The notes beneath the pieces are model-generated. The model was not told where the DNA came from and searched no databases. It saw only the letters and a list, made by a program, of their open reading frames with translations. From Siphlonurus alternatus (lineage: Eukaryota; Arthropoda; Insecta; Ephemeroptera; Siphlonuridae), in the NCBI GenBank assembly GCA_949825025.1, contig OX463778.1, positions 8,856,733 to 8,920,732 on the forward strand: DNA of 64,000 bases, written 5' to 3'. Shown in pieces: positions 28,727 through 40,275 of the stretch (positions are counted from its first letter, which is position 1; every line of letters starts with the position of its first letter). Position numbers and translations under genes: made by a program.

Positions 28727-30246
28727 AGTAGAGTGAGCGATTGCATTTTTTTTAATATTTTATTTTCTAAAAATAGTTTAAGCTGCCCTCTATTGAGAAA
28801 TGAAAACCAAAAAATTCCATCTCAAATAGTTTCACCACAAAAAATTCAAAGTTGGTGTTTCGGAGGCCTTTGACGTGCAGCCTTATGGAACATAAAACCG
28901 CGTTTTACTCCAACATTTTCTGAACTATGCTACCATTTAAAAAATACCTACGTAATCTATGATGAATTCTTTAATGGATTTTTAAATAAAAAAAAAATTT
29001 TACGGAGCCGTTTTTTCGGAAAAAAATCTTTAAGTTTTTGCGGGTTAATTCCCACAAGGATTTTCATGATTTTTTTCCAAGAAAACGACCCCGTAAAAAA
29101 AAATTTTTATTTGAAAATTCATTAAAGAATTCATCATAGATTACGAAAGTATTTTTTAAATGGTACCATATAGTTCAGAAAAATAAGTTGGAGTAAAACG
29201 CGGTTTTATGTTCCATAAGGCTGCACGTTAAGGCCTCCGAAACACCAACTTTGGGAATTTTTTGTGGTGAAACTATTTGAGATCAGGGCCGTCCCATGCG
29301 CACGGTGCATACGTTTAATTTTTTCTGCTCTATTATAGAGTTTTCCGTAAATTAATTGCCACGGCTTAGAAAAGCTGCGCAGAAACGAGTTTTAAATGTA
29401 AGTAGTCTACTGCGCATGGCTCTGCGAAGTGTGCATGATAAAAAAGCTTGAATCCAAATGAAGCTGCGCAAACGCTAGGTGACTAATCTGCGCACAGCCA
29501 ATAGCAACTTTGTATGCTTTATGAACAAAGATACGAACTTCTACCCCAGATTGCTTGCGAATTGCAGTGTTTAAAAATTTTTTTAATACGTTTATACTGC
29601 AACCCAGGGCCGTCCCATGCGCACAGTGCATACGTTTATTTTTTTCTGCTCTATTATAAAGTTTTCCGTAAATTAATAGCCACGGCTTAGAAAAGCTGCG
29701 CAGAAACGAGTTTTAAATGTTAGTAGTCTACTGCGCATGGCTCCGCAAAGTGTGCATGATAAGAAAGCTTGAATCCAAATAAAGCTGCGCAAACGCTAGG
29801 TGACTGATCTGCGCACAGCCAATAGCAGCTTTGTATGCTTTATGAACAAAGATACGAACTTCTACCCCAAATTGCTTGCGAATTGCAGTGTTTAAAAATT
29901 CTTTAATAACGTTACTGCAACCGGATTGGCTTGTAGTATTGTAAATAAATATCAAATTTAAGATGAGATAAAAAGGAACGTTCTCGCTAATGTTGAACAA
30001 AAATTCTGCTCCGGTAGGGGCCCCTTGTGCAGCGAAACAGCTGTTTTGAGCTCACTACGTGACGTCACCTTGGGTGTTTTTGGCCAAAATGCGCAGATCA
30101 GTCCAAATTCGTAGGGCTGACGGACCTATCTATTATAGTTGTATCATGATTTGAGATGGAATTTTTTGGTTTTCATTTCTCAATAGAGGGCAGCTTAAAC
30201 TATTTTTAAAAAATAAAATATTAAAAAAAAATGAACTCGCTCACTC
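28727..30246. mobile_element. Large foldback element, CTGCCCTCTATTGAGAAATG family (family 6), with a nested tandem insert
   Basis: The left outer block (AGTTTAAGCTGCCCTCTATTG, TTTCGGAGGCC, GGAACATAAAACCGCG) returns inverted at 29190-29285 and 30130-30240. The two right-hand pieces are separated by the direct repeat at 29286-29925 and some unique DNA. Other copies are 32655-33237, 54193-54775 and a fragment near 50230-50300. Confidence 0.75.
29286..29925. repeat. Two tandem 320-bp copies starting CAGGGCCGTCCCATGCGCAC
   Basis: Copy 1 is 29286-29605 and copy 2 is 29606-29925, very similar throughout (CTGCTCTATTATA, CTGCGCAAACGCTAGGTGAC, GAACAAAGATACGAACTTCT). The CAGGG start resembles hAT termini. 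Both copies hold the same minus-strand open stretch, which contains no recognised domain. Confidence 0.7.
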
Positions 30247-30970
30247 TACGTTAATTTGCGCTGCCAGCAGCGCAAATAAGAATTTTACGTACTCGGCGCT
30301 ATTTACACTGCGGCAGTGCAAATAGCGGTTTGGCGATTATTTGCACTGCTCCGCAGTGCAAATAGCTACTCCCATTATATATAAATGGCCGGCGCTATTC
30401 GCACTGCCAGCAGCGCAAATAGAGGCACTTTTTGCTATTTGCACTGCCGGCAGCGCAAATAAGGGCAAAAAACGCTATATGCACTGCGGTTTTGGCGGGA
30501 GCTGACAGCGCAAATAGCATTTTTTACCGTTATTTGCGCTGCCGGCAGCGCAAATAAGACCAGAAACGCTATTCGCACTGCTGGCAGTGCCTTGATTGGC
30601 CGCACTGCCACAGTGCAAATAGCGAAAAATACCCTTATTTGCACTGCCGCAGCGCAGTGCGCTGCCGGCAGCGCAAATAAGCCGAATTTTGCTATTTGCA
30701 CTGCTGGCAGTGAATGTTCAGAGGCAGCACTGCAACAGTGCAAATAGCGGAAAGAGCGTTATTTGCGCTGCCGGCAGCGCACTGCGCTGCTGGCAGTGCA
30801 AATAAGGCAGGATTTGTTATTTGCACTGCTGAAATGGAATTTGTTAGGCGCAGTGCCACAGTGCAAATAATGAATTTAACCTTATTTGCACTGCCAGCAG
30901 CGCATTGCAGTGCTGGCAGTGAAAATAAGGGTATATTTTGCAGATTTTGCTATTTGCACTGCTTCATGAT
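30247..30970. repeat. Cluster of GC-rich palindromes built on CAGTGCAAATAGC
   Basis: At least ten hairpins of the form TATTTGCGCTGCCGGCAGCG + CAAATA or GCTATTTGCACTGC...GCAGTGCAAATAGC follow one another with short spacers. The same sequence class occurs at 45672-45960 and 46055-48200. Open frames across it (ALFALPAAHCAA...) are products of the repeat. Confidence 0.85.
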
Positions 30971-30977
30971 GGTGTTA

Positions 30978-31800
30978 AACAGAGATGCAAAACTTCGCGC
31001 GAAACATGGTGTGCGAAATTTTCGCGAAACTTTCGCGCGAATATTCGCGAAACTTCGCGAAATTTTCGCGAAATTTAAAAAATGACTGTGGCAATGCGAT
31101 TTTTCATATATTCATCAAAAAATTAAGAAAACAAGATAAAATGGACCCTTTCATGACCTGCCCAGTGATGCAACGCTTCGCGAAGCTTCGCGCGAAATTT
31201 CGCTAGTTTCGCGAATATTCGCGAAGTTTCGCAAGCCAAGTTTCGCGAAAGTTTCGCGCGAAACTTTGCGAAATTGATATATTTGAATTTCCCGCTCTAC
31301 TTTTTAAAATCGTATTTAAGGGTAAGGTAACGCCACCAATGTTAAAAAAAATCCCTCTCACAAAAATTCTGAAAAAAATTTAAAATGTTCTCCTCTACAC
31401 CCCCTATCAGTAGCTAAAATATCAGGTATACAAATACGATCTAGTTTTTGAGTTATGAATTTTTAAAGTTGACCAATTTAACATGGGAGTTTCATTTCTC
31501 CATGTTAAAGTAGTCAACTTTAAAAATTTATAACTCAAAAACTAGATCGTATTTGTATACCTGATATTTTAGGTACTGATAGGGGGTATATAGAGGAGAA
31601 CATTTTAAATTTTTTTCAGAATTTTTGTGAGAGGGATTTTTTTTAACATTGGTGGCGTTACCTTACCCTTAATGAATTTTACTTTAATGACATTGCAGGT
31701 TTAATTGCATAAATGAATTAAAAAAGATTTCAATTTAATTTATTAGATATAAAAAAATTTATTTCTTTTTTTTTTTAATTTTAAAAATTACTTTTAATTA
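30978..31800. mobile_element. Rearranged copy of the TCGCG-rich element with a nested family-3 foldback
   Basis: 30978-31175 repeats the left half of 27986-28505. From about 31160 the other half follows in opposite orientation (GATGCAACGCTTCGCGAAGC...). That half is interrupted at 31319-31674 by a complete GGTAAGGTAACGCCACC foldback element and continues afterwards (TTTACTTTAATGACATTGCA). Confidence 0.75.
31319..31674. mobile_element. Family-3 foldback element (nested)
   Basis: An almost perfect 356-bp palindrome with AAGGGTAAGGTAACGCCACC ends, ACACCCCCTATCAGTAGC and TACGATCTAGTTTTTGAGTT blocks. Confidence 0.9.
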
Positions 31801-32654
31801 TTTTTAAAATCATTTATATATTATATAATTATATAATAATATAATAATAATATATAATTATATATATTATCCTTGATACCATGATATACATATATATAAT
31901 CGAGGTAATAATGCTGCCGGCTTACCCCGCAAGGGATATGGAGTCATGATTGAATGAATGAATTATATTATTTATTATATATATGGTCTATATGTCGTGT
32001 ATTAAATATAGAATTAAGTTATTATTATAAACTTTTGGGTTTTAGCACTTCGGTTTTGGTACTTAGAAGTGCCAAAAGTTAATCATATTCCAATGACATA
32101 TATGATATATGCTTCGATCAACTTAAAAATGCCACAGCGCCGCATTCTGACATCGCTCCGTATGGTTTGTTAGGAGAAAAATTTTATTTATTTTTTCTTT
32201 CAAGTTCTATGCTGCACAAAATCTCGAATATTTTTTTATGTTGAGTAAAGTGTGATCTCGCTTTCCCGTGGCTCATATGAATTATTAATCTTGCCCTTCA
32301 TAAGAACCGTTGAAAAAAATTAAAAACCAGGTACCGCTGGGTTAAGGGATAGGAAGCTTGATAGAACATGTCCTCAAGCACAGTTCGCGCGCTAGATTTT
32401 CATTGGCTGAGAGAATTGTGTTGGCAATGTTGAAGCTTCTCATATTTCCAATAAAAATCATTTTTGTCTGCCTAGAATATATTATATCTTAACATTGTTA
32501 AAAAATAAAGATATATAGCGAGCCTAACTCTAAAAAAACAATATGAATGTAATCAAATAATATTCATTTTTTTATTATTAAAGTAGACAATATAATTTTA
32601 TTATACAGCACATCATTTCATTAATATTTTGATGCATTAATTGTATTGCATTTT

Positions 32655-33237
32655 TTTTTTAATTAATATTTTATTTTATATTTAAAAATAGTTTAACCTG
32701 CCCTCTATTGAGAAATGATAAACCAAAAAAAAATAATAATAATAATAATCCACCTCAAAAAATTCACCACAAAAAAAGCACAAAGTTATATAATGTTTTT
32801 GAGACCTCTTTAACATGCACGCATCCTTTTATGGTGGAGAAAACAGCTTTTTGCTCAGCCTACATCTGAACTATATATATGGTACCATAATTAAAAAATG
32901 CCTTCATAATCTGTGATGAATTCTTTATTAGGTTTTTTACTAAAATAATTTGTTTACGGAGCCGTTTAAAAAAATCTTGAAATTTTTGTGGGTAATAATA
33001 ATTCAAATTAGGATTTTCAATATTTTTTTTCCGGAAGAATGACTGCGCAAAAAAAAATATTTTATTTGAAAGCCCATTAAAAAATTTATCATAGATTACA
33101 TAGATATTTTTTAATTAGTACCATATAGTTCAGACGAAGCTAGTTAAGGTAAAAAGCTGTTTTCTGTACCATAAGGATGCATGTTAAAGGCCTCCGAAAC
33201 ACACCAATTTGAGATTTTTTTGTGGTGAAGCTATTTA
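32655..33237. mobile_element. Family-6 foldback element
   Basis: ACCTGCCCTCTATTGAGAAATG at the left. The paired GTACCAT...AGTTCAGA blocks and AAGGCCTCCGAAACACACCA lie at the right. The right end is cut by the family-4 element beginning at 33238. Confidence 0.7.
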
Positions 33238-33618
33238 AGGTAGCGAGATAATATCGGTCAGCTGTTCGACGTAGGTCCCTTTACTTAACATGTAAATCTT
33301 AGCAAATTCACAAAAAATCTGAAATTTTTTTGAGAGACAAATAAATATTAGTGCCTAAAAGCCATAGAAAAAATTTCAAAACAATTTAACGAGCCGATTT
33401 TCTTTTTAATTTTCAGCATAGGACTTTCCCATGGAGAGGCAAATTAAAATCTTAATTAAAAAAAAATGGGCTCGTTAAATTGCTTTGAATTTTTTTTCTA
33501 TGGCTTTTAGGCACTAATATCTGCCTTTAAAAAAAAAAAAAAAATCAGAATTTCTGTGAATTTGCAAAGGTTTAAGGTTTACACGTTAATCAAAGGGACC
33601 TACGTCGAACAGCTGACT
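33238..33618. mobile_element. Family-4 foldback, right end truncated
   Basis: The left end AAGGTAGCGAGATAATATCG and CAGCTGTTCGACGTAGGTCC are answered by GACCTACGTCGAACAGCTGAC at 33598-33618. There the arm stops and unrelated sequence (TGGCTGCGAGAAGTG) begins. Confidence 0.75.
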
Positions 33619-34260
33619 GGCTGCGAGAAGTGAATAGCGCGGACTTGATCAGAGACGTGGTCCAAGAGATGAAATGTTTCCGAGGCTTACTTCTAGAATT
33701 ACTTTACAAGTGCCATCTGCCTTACTGATTACTGTGTGCGACTGACTTCTTTGAGTGATTCTGTATGAGTGAACCCCTATGAGAGACTTTCTTGGAGTCA
33801 ACCCCTCTGATCGAGCCCTGCCCCTTTTTATACAAACGCACCACATTAGAATTCTCAGAATTAATAATTGTTAACTCAATTAAGAGATACATAGAATAAA
33901 ATGAATAAATACATAAAAGTGCGAGACCGATGTCGGGTGCCATCTGACGCTGGAGGGGCTGGAAGATGGAGGAAGCCGTACTGTTCTTGTTTGCGGTGCA
34001 TGTGTATTGATGGAGACTTGATTCTCAGAACTTAGGATTAGTATAATCCGCTTGCAGACATGTAATTGTTTACTAGTAACGTAAGGCGATCAATAATTGG
34101 ATAATAAAAATATGAGCCATACGTGACAATATCAACAGGAAAATGTTGAAAAATTTAAAATAAAATTAGCACAGAAAATAAAGACGTTGAAGAAAGATAA
34201 CAGGAAAAGGATTAAAATATATTAAAAATAGAAGAAAGGATTGGCAAGGAGTGGACAGTG
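33619..34260. other. Unassigned stretch with a short coding-like plus-strand piece
   Basis: At 33617-33730 the plus strand is open with a helical, charged peptide (WLREVNSADLIRDVVQEMKC, then a Leu-rich run and a stop). It abuts a truncated mobile element and has no convincing acceptor, so it is not called as a gene. The rest is AT-rich and featureless. Confidence 0.3.
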
Positions 34261-34263
34261 ATT

Positions 34264-34333
34264 GTAGCCGGTTGGATTTGAACCAACATCTTTCTGTCTG
34301 AAGACAGTTGCTCTACCATTGAGCTACAGCTAT
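34264..34333 (-). tRNA. tRNA-like sequence (tRNA pseudogene or SINE head)
   Basis: Minus strand. The A box TAGCTCAATGGTAGAGC and B box GGTTCAAATCC are intact. Six of seven acceptor pairs (ATAGCTG / CGGCTAC), the D arm GCTC/GAGC and the T arm GTTGG/CCAAC all pair. The anticodon arm does not make a standard 5-bp/7-nt arm: CTGT/ACAG closes a 6-nt loop CTTCAG, so one base may be missing and the anticodon is uncertain (TTC or TCA). This points to a decayed tRNA or a tRNA-derived repeat rather than a working tRNA. Confidence 0.6.
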
Positions 34334-34499
34334 TTGTAATATCCACATCAAAGAAAGGAAGAATAGGTATGAGTTTCAAAAGTAAAACAGAGGTGCATAT
34401 ATTATACAGTATAGAGTTGAGCTAATATTTCAAGAAACAATAATAAAACAATGGGAAAATGTACACTTTTTTTGCATAAAGGTTTTCCGGCTTTTTTCA

Positions 34500-34565
34500 T
34501 TCACCAAATTTGGGTTGTGTGAACTATTGTTTATGATAAACAATAGTTCACACAACCCAAAATTG
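34500..34565. repeat. Near-perfect hairpin
   Basis: TTTGGGTTGTGTGAACTATTG and its reverse complement are separated by a TTTATGATAAA centre. Confidence 0.85.
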
Positions 34566-34689
34566 GTCAGTTTATGTTTCTTCTTCCCCCCCCCCCCCAT
34601 CAAAATTATGTATTTAACCCAATAAGCAATTATTATTATTATTAAAAAAAAATTTAAAAGAAAAACAAAAAATCGATCATCATTATAAT

Positions 34690-35003
34690 GTGCATGGAGT
34701 ATCGACCTAAAATTTTTTTATTGCAGAAATGGATAGAGGGTGCAAAGTTATGCTATCCTGTTTTTTTTTCAGATTTTTTAGAGCCCGGGAAGTATTTTTA
34801 AAAAATTATTGAAAGTTCTATTTGTGATGTCTCGAGACGTTGCTCCTTAAGAAAAAGATAGGACTTGCCGCCTCGTGTCGTCACAAAAAGAACATTCAAT
34901 AATTTTTAAAAAATAGTTCCCGGGCTCTAAAAAAAAATCAGGGTAGCATAACTTTGCACCCTCTATCCATTTCTGCAATAAAAATATTTGAGGTTGATGC
35001 TCC
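34690..35003. mobile_element. Family-2 MITE
   Basis: Ends GGAGTATCGACC and GGTTGATGCTCC. Internal GCAGAAATGGATAGAGGGTG and CACCCTCTATCCATTTCTGC; GAGCCCGGGAAGTATTTTTA. Confidence 0.85.
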
Positions 35004-35260
35004 ATTATCCAATAAAAAAAATAATGCTGGACCTGGCAGCTTTACTTTGGGTTTTGTGGTTACATTTTGATATTTTATTTTGTGTTTCTAATAATTGATG
35101 TATTTTTTGGTTCTAAAAATTGCTTTTAAAACTCATTTGATCAGTACTATGGAGCCTTAATTGGCATTTTCTCCCCCCAGCAGTGTACAGTACACACCAC
35201 AGTACAATATCATAATGATTGGAAGTTGAAAAGATAATTGACGTTAAGTTGGAAACTCAC

Positions 35261-35543
35261 GGCAGGTCAGTGGCAGAAAGAAGATGTCTCAGATAAAACA
35301 CGGTGCCATACATGGATCCTTTTGGTGTGGCCTGGAGCAGACTGTAACAGACAGCGAGGCCAGCAGACTGGGACGTAGGTGGCAGCACGGAGCAAACGAA
35401 TGACCCAGTACGGCCAGCACACCACACCCTCCCAACAGCAGAGATGCCTTGCAGCATCGGGAGTAAAGAAGTAAATATAAAATAAAAACAAATAAATTAA
35501 TAAATAGAAAATAAATAAGTAAATAATAAATAAAAAAAAAAAA

Positions 35544-35579
<36 letters not shown>

Positions 35580-35839
35580 ATTATAAAAATAAAATACCTA
35601 CCAGTATTTGCTGCCAGGAATTGGAAGAGGGCTTGCAGCACGCTCGTGTCCTTCAGATACCCCAGGGTGGTTGCCAGGTCTGCGGGCAAGCTCAGGGCTA
35701 GATCCTCCCCCAGGGCAGCCAGGAGGGCAGCGGCCAGGCTCACATGCACCCAAAGTCCAGTCAAAGAGTGAGCACCAGGTGGAGGAGTTGGGGGCTGAAC
35801 CCAGCAACACTGTTGCCAGTAGCTAGCTAGAAGACCGTC
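35261..35839 (-). CDS. Two internal exons of an unidentified protein-coding gene
   Basis: Exon a runs 35839-35602: acceptor TTTGGCAG, open phase-0 frame of 79 codons, donor GTAGGT. Exon b runs 35447-35261: acceptor GCTGCAAG, donor GTGAGT. The phases match across a 154-bp intron that holds an (AAAT)n tract. The joined peptide is Leu/Ala-rich and helical (GLWVHVSLAAALLAALGEDL, LATTLGYLKDTSVLQALFQF, MYGTVFYLRHLLSATDLP), as in ARM/HEAT-type proteins, but I do not recognise it. Base composition is GC-rich like the other real exons here. Flanking exons were not found within the repeat-filled surroundings; they may lie farther out or be lost. Confidence 0.6.
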
Positions 35840-35992
35840 CTGCCAAAAAGAGGGGGAAATGGAATTAGATTGTTATATACTGTGTTATATTATATAAGAT
35901 TATACAGCACAGTAGTTATAATAATAAATTTGTTGAAAATTTGACAGTCAACATCAAAATGGTATAAAAAAGTTGCAAATGATTGAGATATT

Positions 35993-36290
35993 AGAATGTA
36001 AAAATTTTAGTGGCTCAATCGAAAGAAGGGGTAAAAATATGGTACTGTGAATTTTTTCAGATTTTTTCTGAGACTGGGAACTATTTTTAAAAAATTATTG
36101 AATGTCTATTTTGATGACGGTACGTCACGGGCGCACTCCTTAAGAAAAAGGATAGGGCAGTGCCGCCCGTGACGTCATAAAATAGACTTAAATAATTTTT
36201 AAATATAGTTCCCGGTCTCAGAAAAATCTGAAAAAATTAACAGTACCATAATTTTACCCCTTCTTTCGATTATAAAGCTACTTAAATTAT
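35993..36290. mobile_element. Family-2-like MITE
   Basis: TCGAAAGAAGGGGTAAAAATATG and its inverse CATAATTTTACCCCTTCTTTCGA bound arms that include CTGAGACTGGGAACTATTTT. Confidence 0.75.
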
Positions 36291-36365
36291 CTCATTATAT
36301 AAAAAAAATATTGACAGTAAAAAAGCAGAGAGGAGTAGGACTACAGCAGCAATATAAAACTTGAA

Positions 36366-36652
36366 GCCCAGGGTCGGTCTGGCCAGGGCCGCTAGGCCGC
36401 AAATGCGGCCCGGGCCCCAGCTGTGGCGGGCCCTATAGGGGCCTTTACAAAATAAAAATATAAAAAAAGAAAAATAAAGGAAAATAAAGGAAAAAGGAAA
36501 AAAAAATGTTGAACATAATTTAACTTCTTTGCAGACATTTAAAAAAGTTCGCGTAATATTTTTTATACTACTACGTGCTAAACTTTTTTTTCTAACACAA
36601 TTAATGATTAACTTACAAATATATGTGGGCCCAGGGCCGGCCCCTGGTGGAT
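36366..36652. mobile_element. hAT-like non-autonomous element with CAGGGTCGG / CCGGCCCCTGG ends
   Basis: Left CCCAGGGTCGGTCTGGCCAG and right GGGCCCAGGGCCGGCCCCTG are inverted. The interior is A-rich. CAGGG..CCCTG termini are typical of some hAT elements; the target duplication is not clear. Confidence 0.5.
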
Positions 36653-36749
36653 AGACAGCTAATTTTGTACTAAAAATATAATAAGATTAATAAGGGTATA
36701 GTCAGTGTTGAGTGTTCATCTTAATAATAGATGTGGTAATTCACTCTGA

Positions 36750-37010
36750 ACTCTGAAAAATTAGCAAACCCCGTACTTAAAGTCATGGGAGCTAATGCAG
36801 AGATTGCAGAGACAAAGCCAAAATCAGAATGAATGCCGCATTTAACATGGGGCCTTATATTACTGACAAAACCCCTCGATTCCCCTAAAGAAAGTTCATG
36901 AATTGGTGTGGCTCTCGTACCAACCAACTGATGAACTTTCTTCGAGTTAATTGAGGGTTTTTGTCAGGCAATGTTAAAAATGCCATGACACGTTCTCTCT
37001 GACTTCGGAA
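36750..37010. repeat. Foldback repeat
   Basis: GACAAAACCCCTCGATTCCC and AAGAAAGTTCATGAATTGGT face ACCAACTGATGAACTTTCTT and GAGGGTTTTTGTCAGGC. An outer pair of AATGCCGCATTTAACATG type continues it. Confidence 0.65.
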
Positions 37011-37419
37011 TTTTTTCCTGGAGAACCATAACCATAAATATAGCGAATTCTATGGAACACATTTTAATTTTTTTTTCTCTATCTTTTTAACTTCGGTTCT
37101 ATATGGAGGAGCGCTATAGTTCGAACTATTTTTTAGCAATAATTACTAATTAATTATTATATAAGTCAAATTGAGTTGCATATGGTATTGATTTAATTTT
37201 TCCTGTAAAAATAAAATAAATTAAACAAATTCTGGTAAAAAGTGAGATTAAAAGCTACAGCAGGGAAAGCAAAAACCCCATTATTGCATTTTGTCATGGT
37301 AGCTCATTTTTCTGAACGAGATACAATTTAGAGGACCTCCCAATTCAATACTTAATCTACATATGCCCCCCATATGCCCACAGAAAAGGTTTACCTCCCC
37401 TTAATTCCCACTATATTTT

Positions 37420-37905
37420 TCAAAATTGAGTCTAGGATAAAATTTTGGATGGTGAACCTGAGTTAATTTGAACTCTGGTGCAAATCTTCAAATCTTGGGG
37501 GTGAGGATAAAATTGCTCCCAAAATTGGGCTAGACTAACTCCTGGTGGGTGCGTTCCCAGAAAAGCCTACCAACCTAGATTTTGACCCCTGGTCCAAAAC
37601 CTTGGGTGCGTTGCGAGAAAATGCCAACCAGACCCGAGTTAGACTGATCTTTGATACAAAGCTAGGATGCATTGGATGAAAATGTACCCATTTCTGAGCT
37701 ATACACTGAATTGTGGTATAATAATTTGGGGCGTGGCAATTAATAGCCCCCGTGGCCGAGCTAAACTTGTCCCTTGGTGTAAATCTAGAGTGTGTTGAAA
37801 GAAAATGCTACAGTATGCATACATGAGCTAGATTGAACCATGCTGACCGTGCTCTGTACATAACTTGGGGGGTAGAAAGAATAGCCCCGGAACCTGAGCT
37901 TATAG
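37420..37905. repeat. Degenerate minisatellite, unit about 75-95 bp
   Basis: Successive units share GAGCTAGACT.., CCCTGGT, AAATCTTGGGTGCGTTGCGA, and GAAAATG.C..CGAACCTGAGCT in variable form. One more unit follows the inserted element at 40662-40735, so the array was split by that insertion. Confidence 0.7.
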
Positions 37906-38599
37906 CCCTGGTAGCACACTCGTGGAACTCGTAGTGGACTTTGTGTGGATTAATGTGGAAAAAGTGTGGACATGGATTTTTCCACAAATGTTCCATCCTT
38001 TTCCACTAGTTTAAAAATTACGGTAATTGATTTAAAATGAATTCCGTGTATTAAGGAAAGCCCTACACATTTGTTTATCATAAATAAAATTACATTGAAA
38101 ACATTTAAAAAAATTATTGCAGAAAATCTATGTTTTTCGTGGGAAACCAGTGGAAAGACCACTGGGCCACCAGTTCCACCAATTGTCCATACATTAAAAA
38201 TTTAAGATATTTGATTAAATAGAGATCCTTGCTCTTTGATATGTAATACCGTGATATTTTTTCATATTTTCTTACTGTTATTACGTTATTAATTCGATTA
38301 GATTGATTTGCGTGGAAAAATCTCACGAAAACTCCACGATGCACTGCCGGACGGTGAAATTGCACTAAGTCCTTAAATTGCGCATGCGCATGAATTTCAG
38401 TGCTGTGAAATTACAAAAATAGTCCGGATGCGGAGCAATTTCTTCGACGCCGTGTACCGGTGTTTACAATCAAGTGTTCTTTTATAATAAAATGAAAAAG
38501 CAAGCGTATTTGGATCAGATAAGTTATATTTTAATACTGAATACGTTTAAGTAATGTGTAATTAAGCTAGTGCCAGTTGCTTTGTGATAAATTCTGATT

Positions 38600-40100
38600 T
38601 TAGGTGGCGTAAAACCACCAACATCCATGCACGTTTTTTCGTTTTGCTGCCTTCCCAATGGGTGTTTGTTCTACGCCTCTGGTAATGGACTTAACGAAGG
38701 TTTTCAGTGTCCAAATGTAAGGTAAACGTGTTAATTATTGTGTCTTTTAAGTATTTTGCCTGATACCAGGTACGTTGGTTTTGTTTTGTGTGCATAAGAA
38801 TGATGAATGTTGTAGGTAAGGCCTACCTATAATATGCTGTATCATATAAATGCAGCATATGCATACAGTATTATACAGTATCATACCGCAAGCAACTGCT
38901 TGTATGCATAATCATTTTGCATTATATAAGTTTAGTAAAGAAAATTGCAGAATTTTTAGGCATGCATCTGAACTCAATTATGCATAATTATGCATACTAA
39001 AGTGTCCATACACAAAAATGTGTGATACAAGTTTTTAACTTTTAATGCTACAGTATAATATATATGATACTGTGTATTATATATAGTGAGAATGCATACA
39101 GTATACTTACAGTCATACGGATAGTATATGATACCTACTCAGCCGACAAGAAATTTGAAGTTTTACAGGAACATATGCATACAGTTCCGGTTACCAGGTA
39201 AAGTATTAATTATATACGTACATACATTGTTTAATTTCAGGTTTATACTTCAAAGCAGTGACGATTGGTGTGCTTTAATTCTGACTTAATTAATTTAAAT
39301 CGAAGCATGTTTTTTAAGTATGCATTTTTCTGTTCACAGGTTGAACCTTTCCATGGATTATCAGCTGACGATTATTATGACAATGCCACTGGCAGGTTGC
39401 TGGGAAGCAGACAACATGATGACGTCACAGCTGCATCTTTTGAAAATCTCGGAGACCATGCAACTGCCAGTAGACCTGGCTGACTGCTGCCATGTACAGT
39501 ATGCAGAATAAATATCCTTTTTAATGTAGCAGCACTGGTAAGATTTTTCTGCCCTGATTATTTTTTATGTGCACTGTGAATTTGACATTATTGAAGGGTC
39601 AGTCAGGTGCAGAATGTGAATGCATAAACTGTAAGAGTTTACAAATAGTATCTCAAAGACAGTAAGATAATAAAGATTAAGAATTCATAATCATTAACAA
39701 AATATATTATAATTGTTGAATCCGTGAAAGTATCCGTAAATAGTAAATACAGAACGGGTTATGCAGGCAGTCCATATCTACTCCGGAGGGTTCTGAAAAT
39801 TGCTTAAATACACCAAGCATGCAGGAAATATAAAGGTTTCAGGTTTTATGTATTTTTGCTAGCTTCATCTACATTGAAGCAGCAGGACGAGCGGTATGCG
39901 GGAATATCGACTATTATCTCTCGTATGATTTGTCTATGTGGCATTGTTTCAAAAAATATTTTGTCCTATTGCTGCAGTTTGTATTCTCAATTCCAGAACC
40001 CAGAACAGCTTTTCGAAGCGCCTCCCGTCCGTGATTTCAACGACTCACGAGGTAAAATATCGGAAAGTGGTCTCAGCATGTCAGCCGCCACTTCTAGCTG
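38600..40100 (+). other. Possible exon remnants inside the CCTGGTAGCACA element
   Basis: Three plus-strand stretches look coding-like: 38605-38724 (MHVFSFCCLPNGCLFYASGN), 39341-39483 after a TTCACAG acceptor (VEPFHGLSADDYYDNATGRL), and 39979-40100 (SLYSQFQNPEQLFEAPPVRD). No domain is recognised and the joins are not certain. They may be pieces of the element's own gene or of a captured host gene. Confidence 0.3.
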
Positions 40101-40275
40101 ACTCCATCTAGCTACTGTGAGGTTTATTGAAGCATAATATTCTATTATAATTTCATGAAATATAAAATTAAATTACAATTAAAGCATAGAATTAAAAAAA
40201 TTATTTCATTATTATTTCATTACTACGGGTAGTAAAATTGTGTTTTCCTAAATCCTATAGTAAAATGTGAAGATA

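Noticed and set aside
29407..30000. Similar 74- and 90-residue minus-strand frames in the tandem 320-bp repeats
   Set aside because: Conservation follows from recent duplication of the repeat; no domain or start context supports a gene.
30435..31085. Alanine/cysteine-rich open frames (ALFALPAAHCAA)
   Set aside because: They arise from the GC-rich hairpin cluster, which is open on both strands because the repeats are palindromic.
35267..35601. 165-residue minus-strand frame continuing past the exon
   Set aside because: The part beyond 35602 (FIIYLFIYLF...) is the (AAAT)n intron; the GTAGGT donor ends the exon there.
36721..36927. 68-residue minus-strand open frame
   Set aside because: It covers one arm of a foldback repeat (36750-37010).
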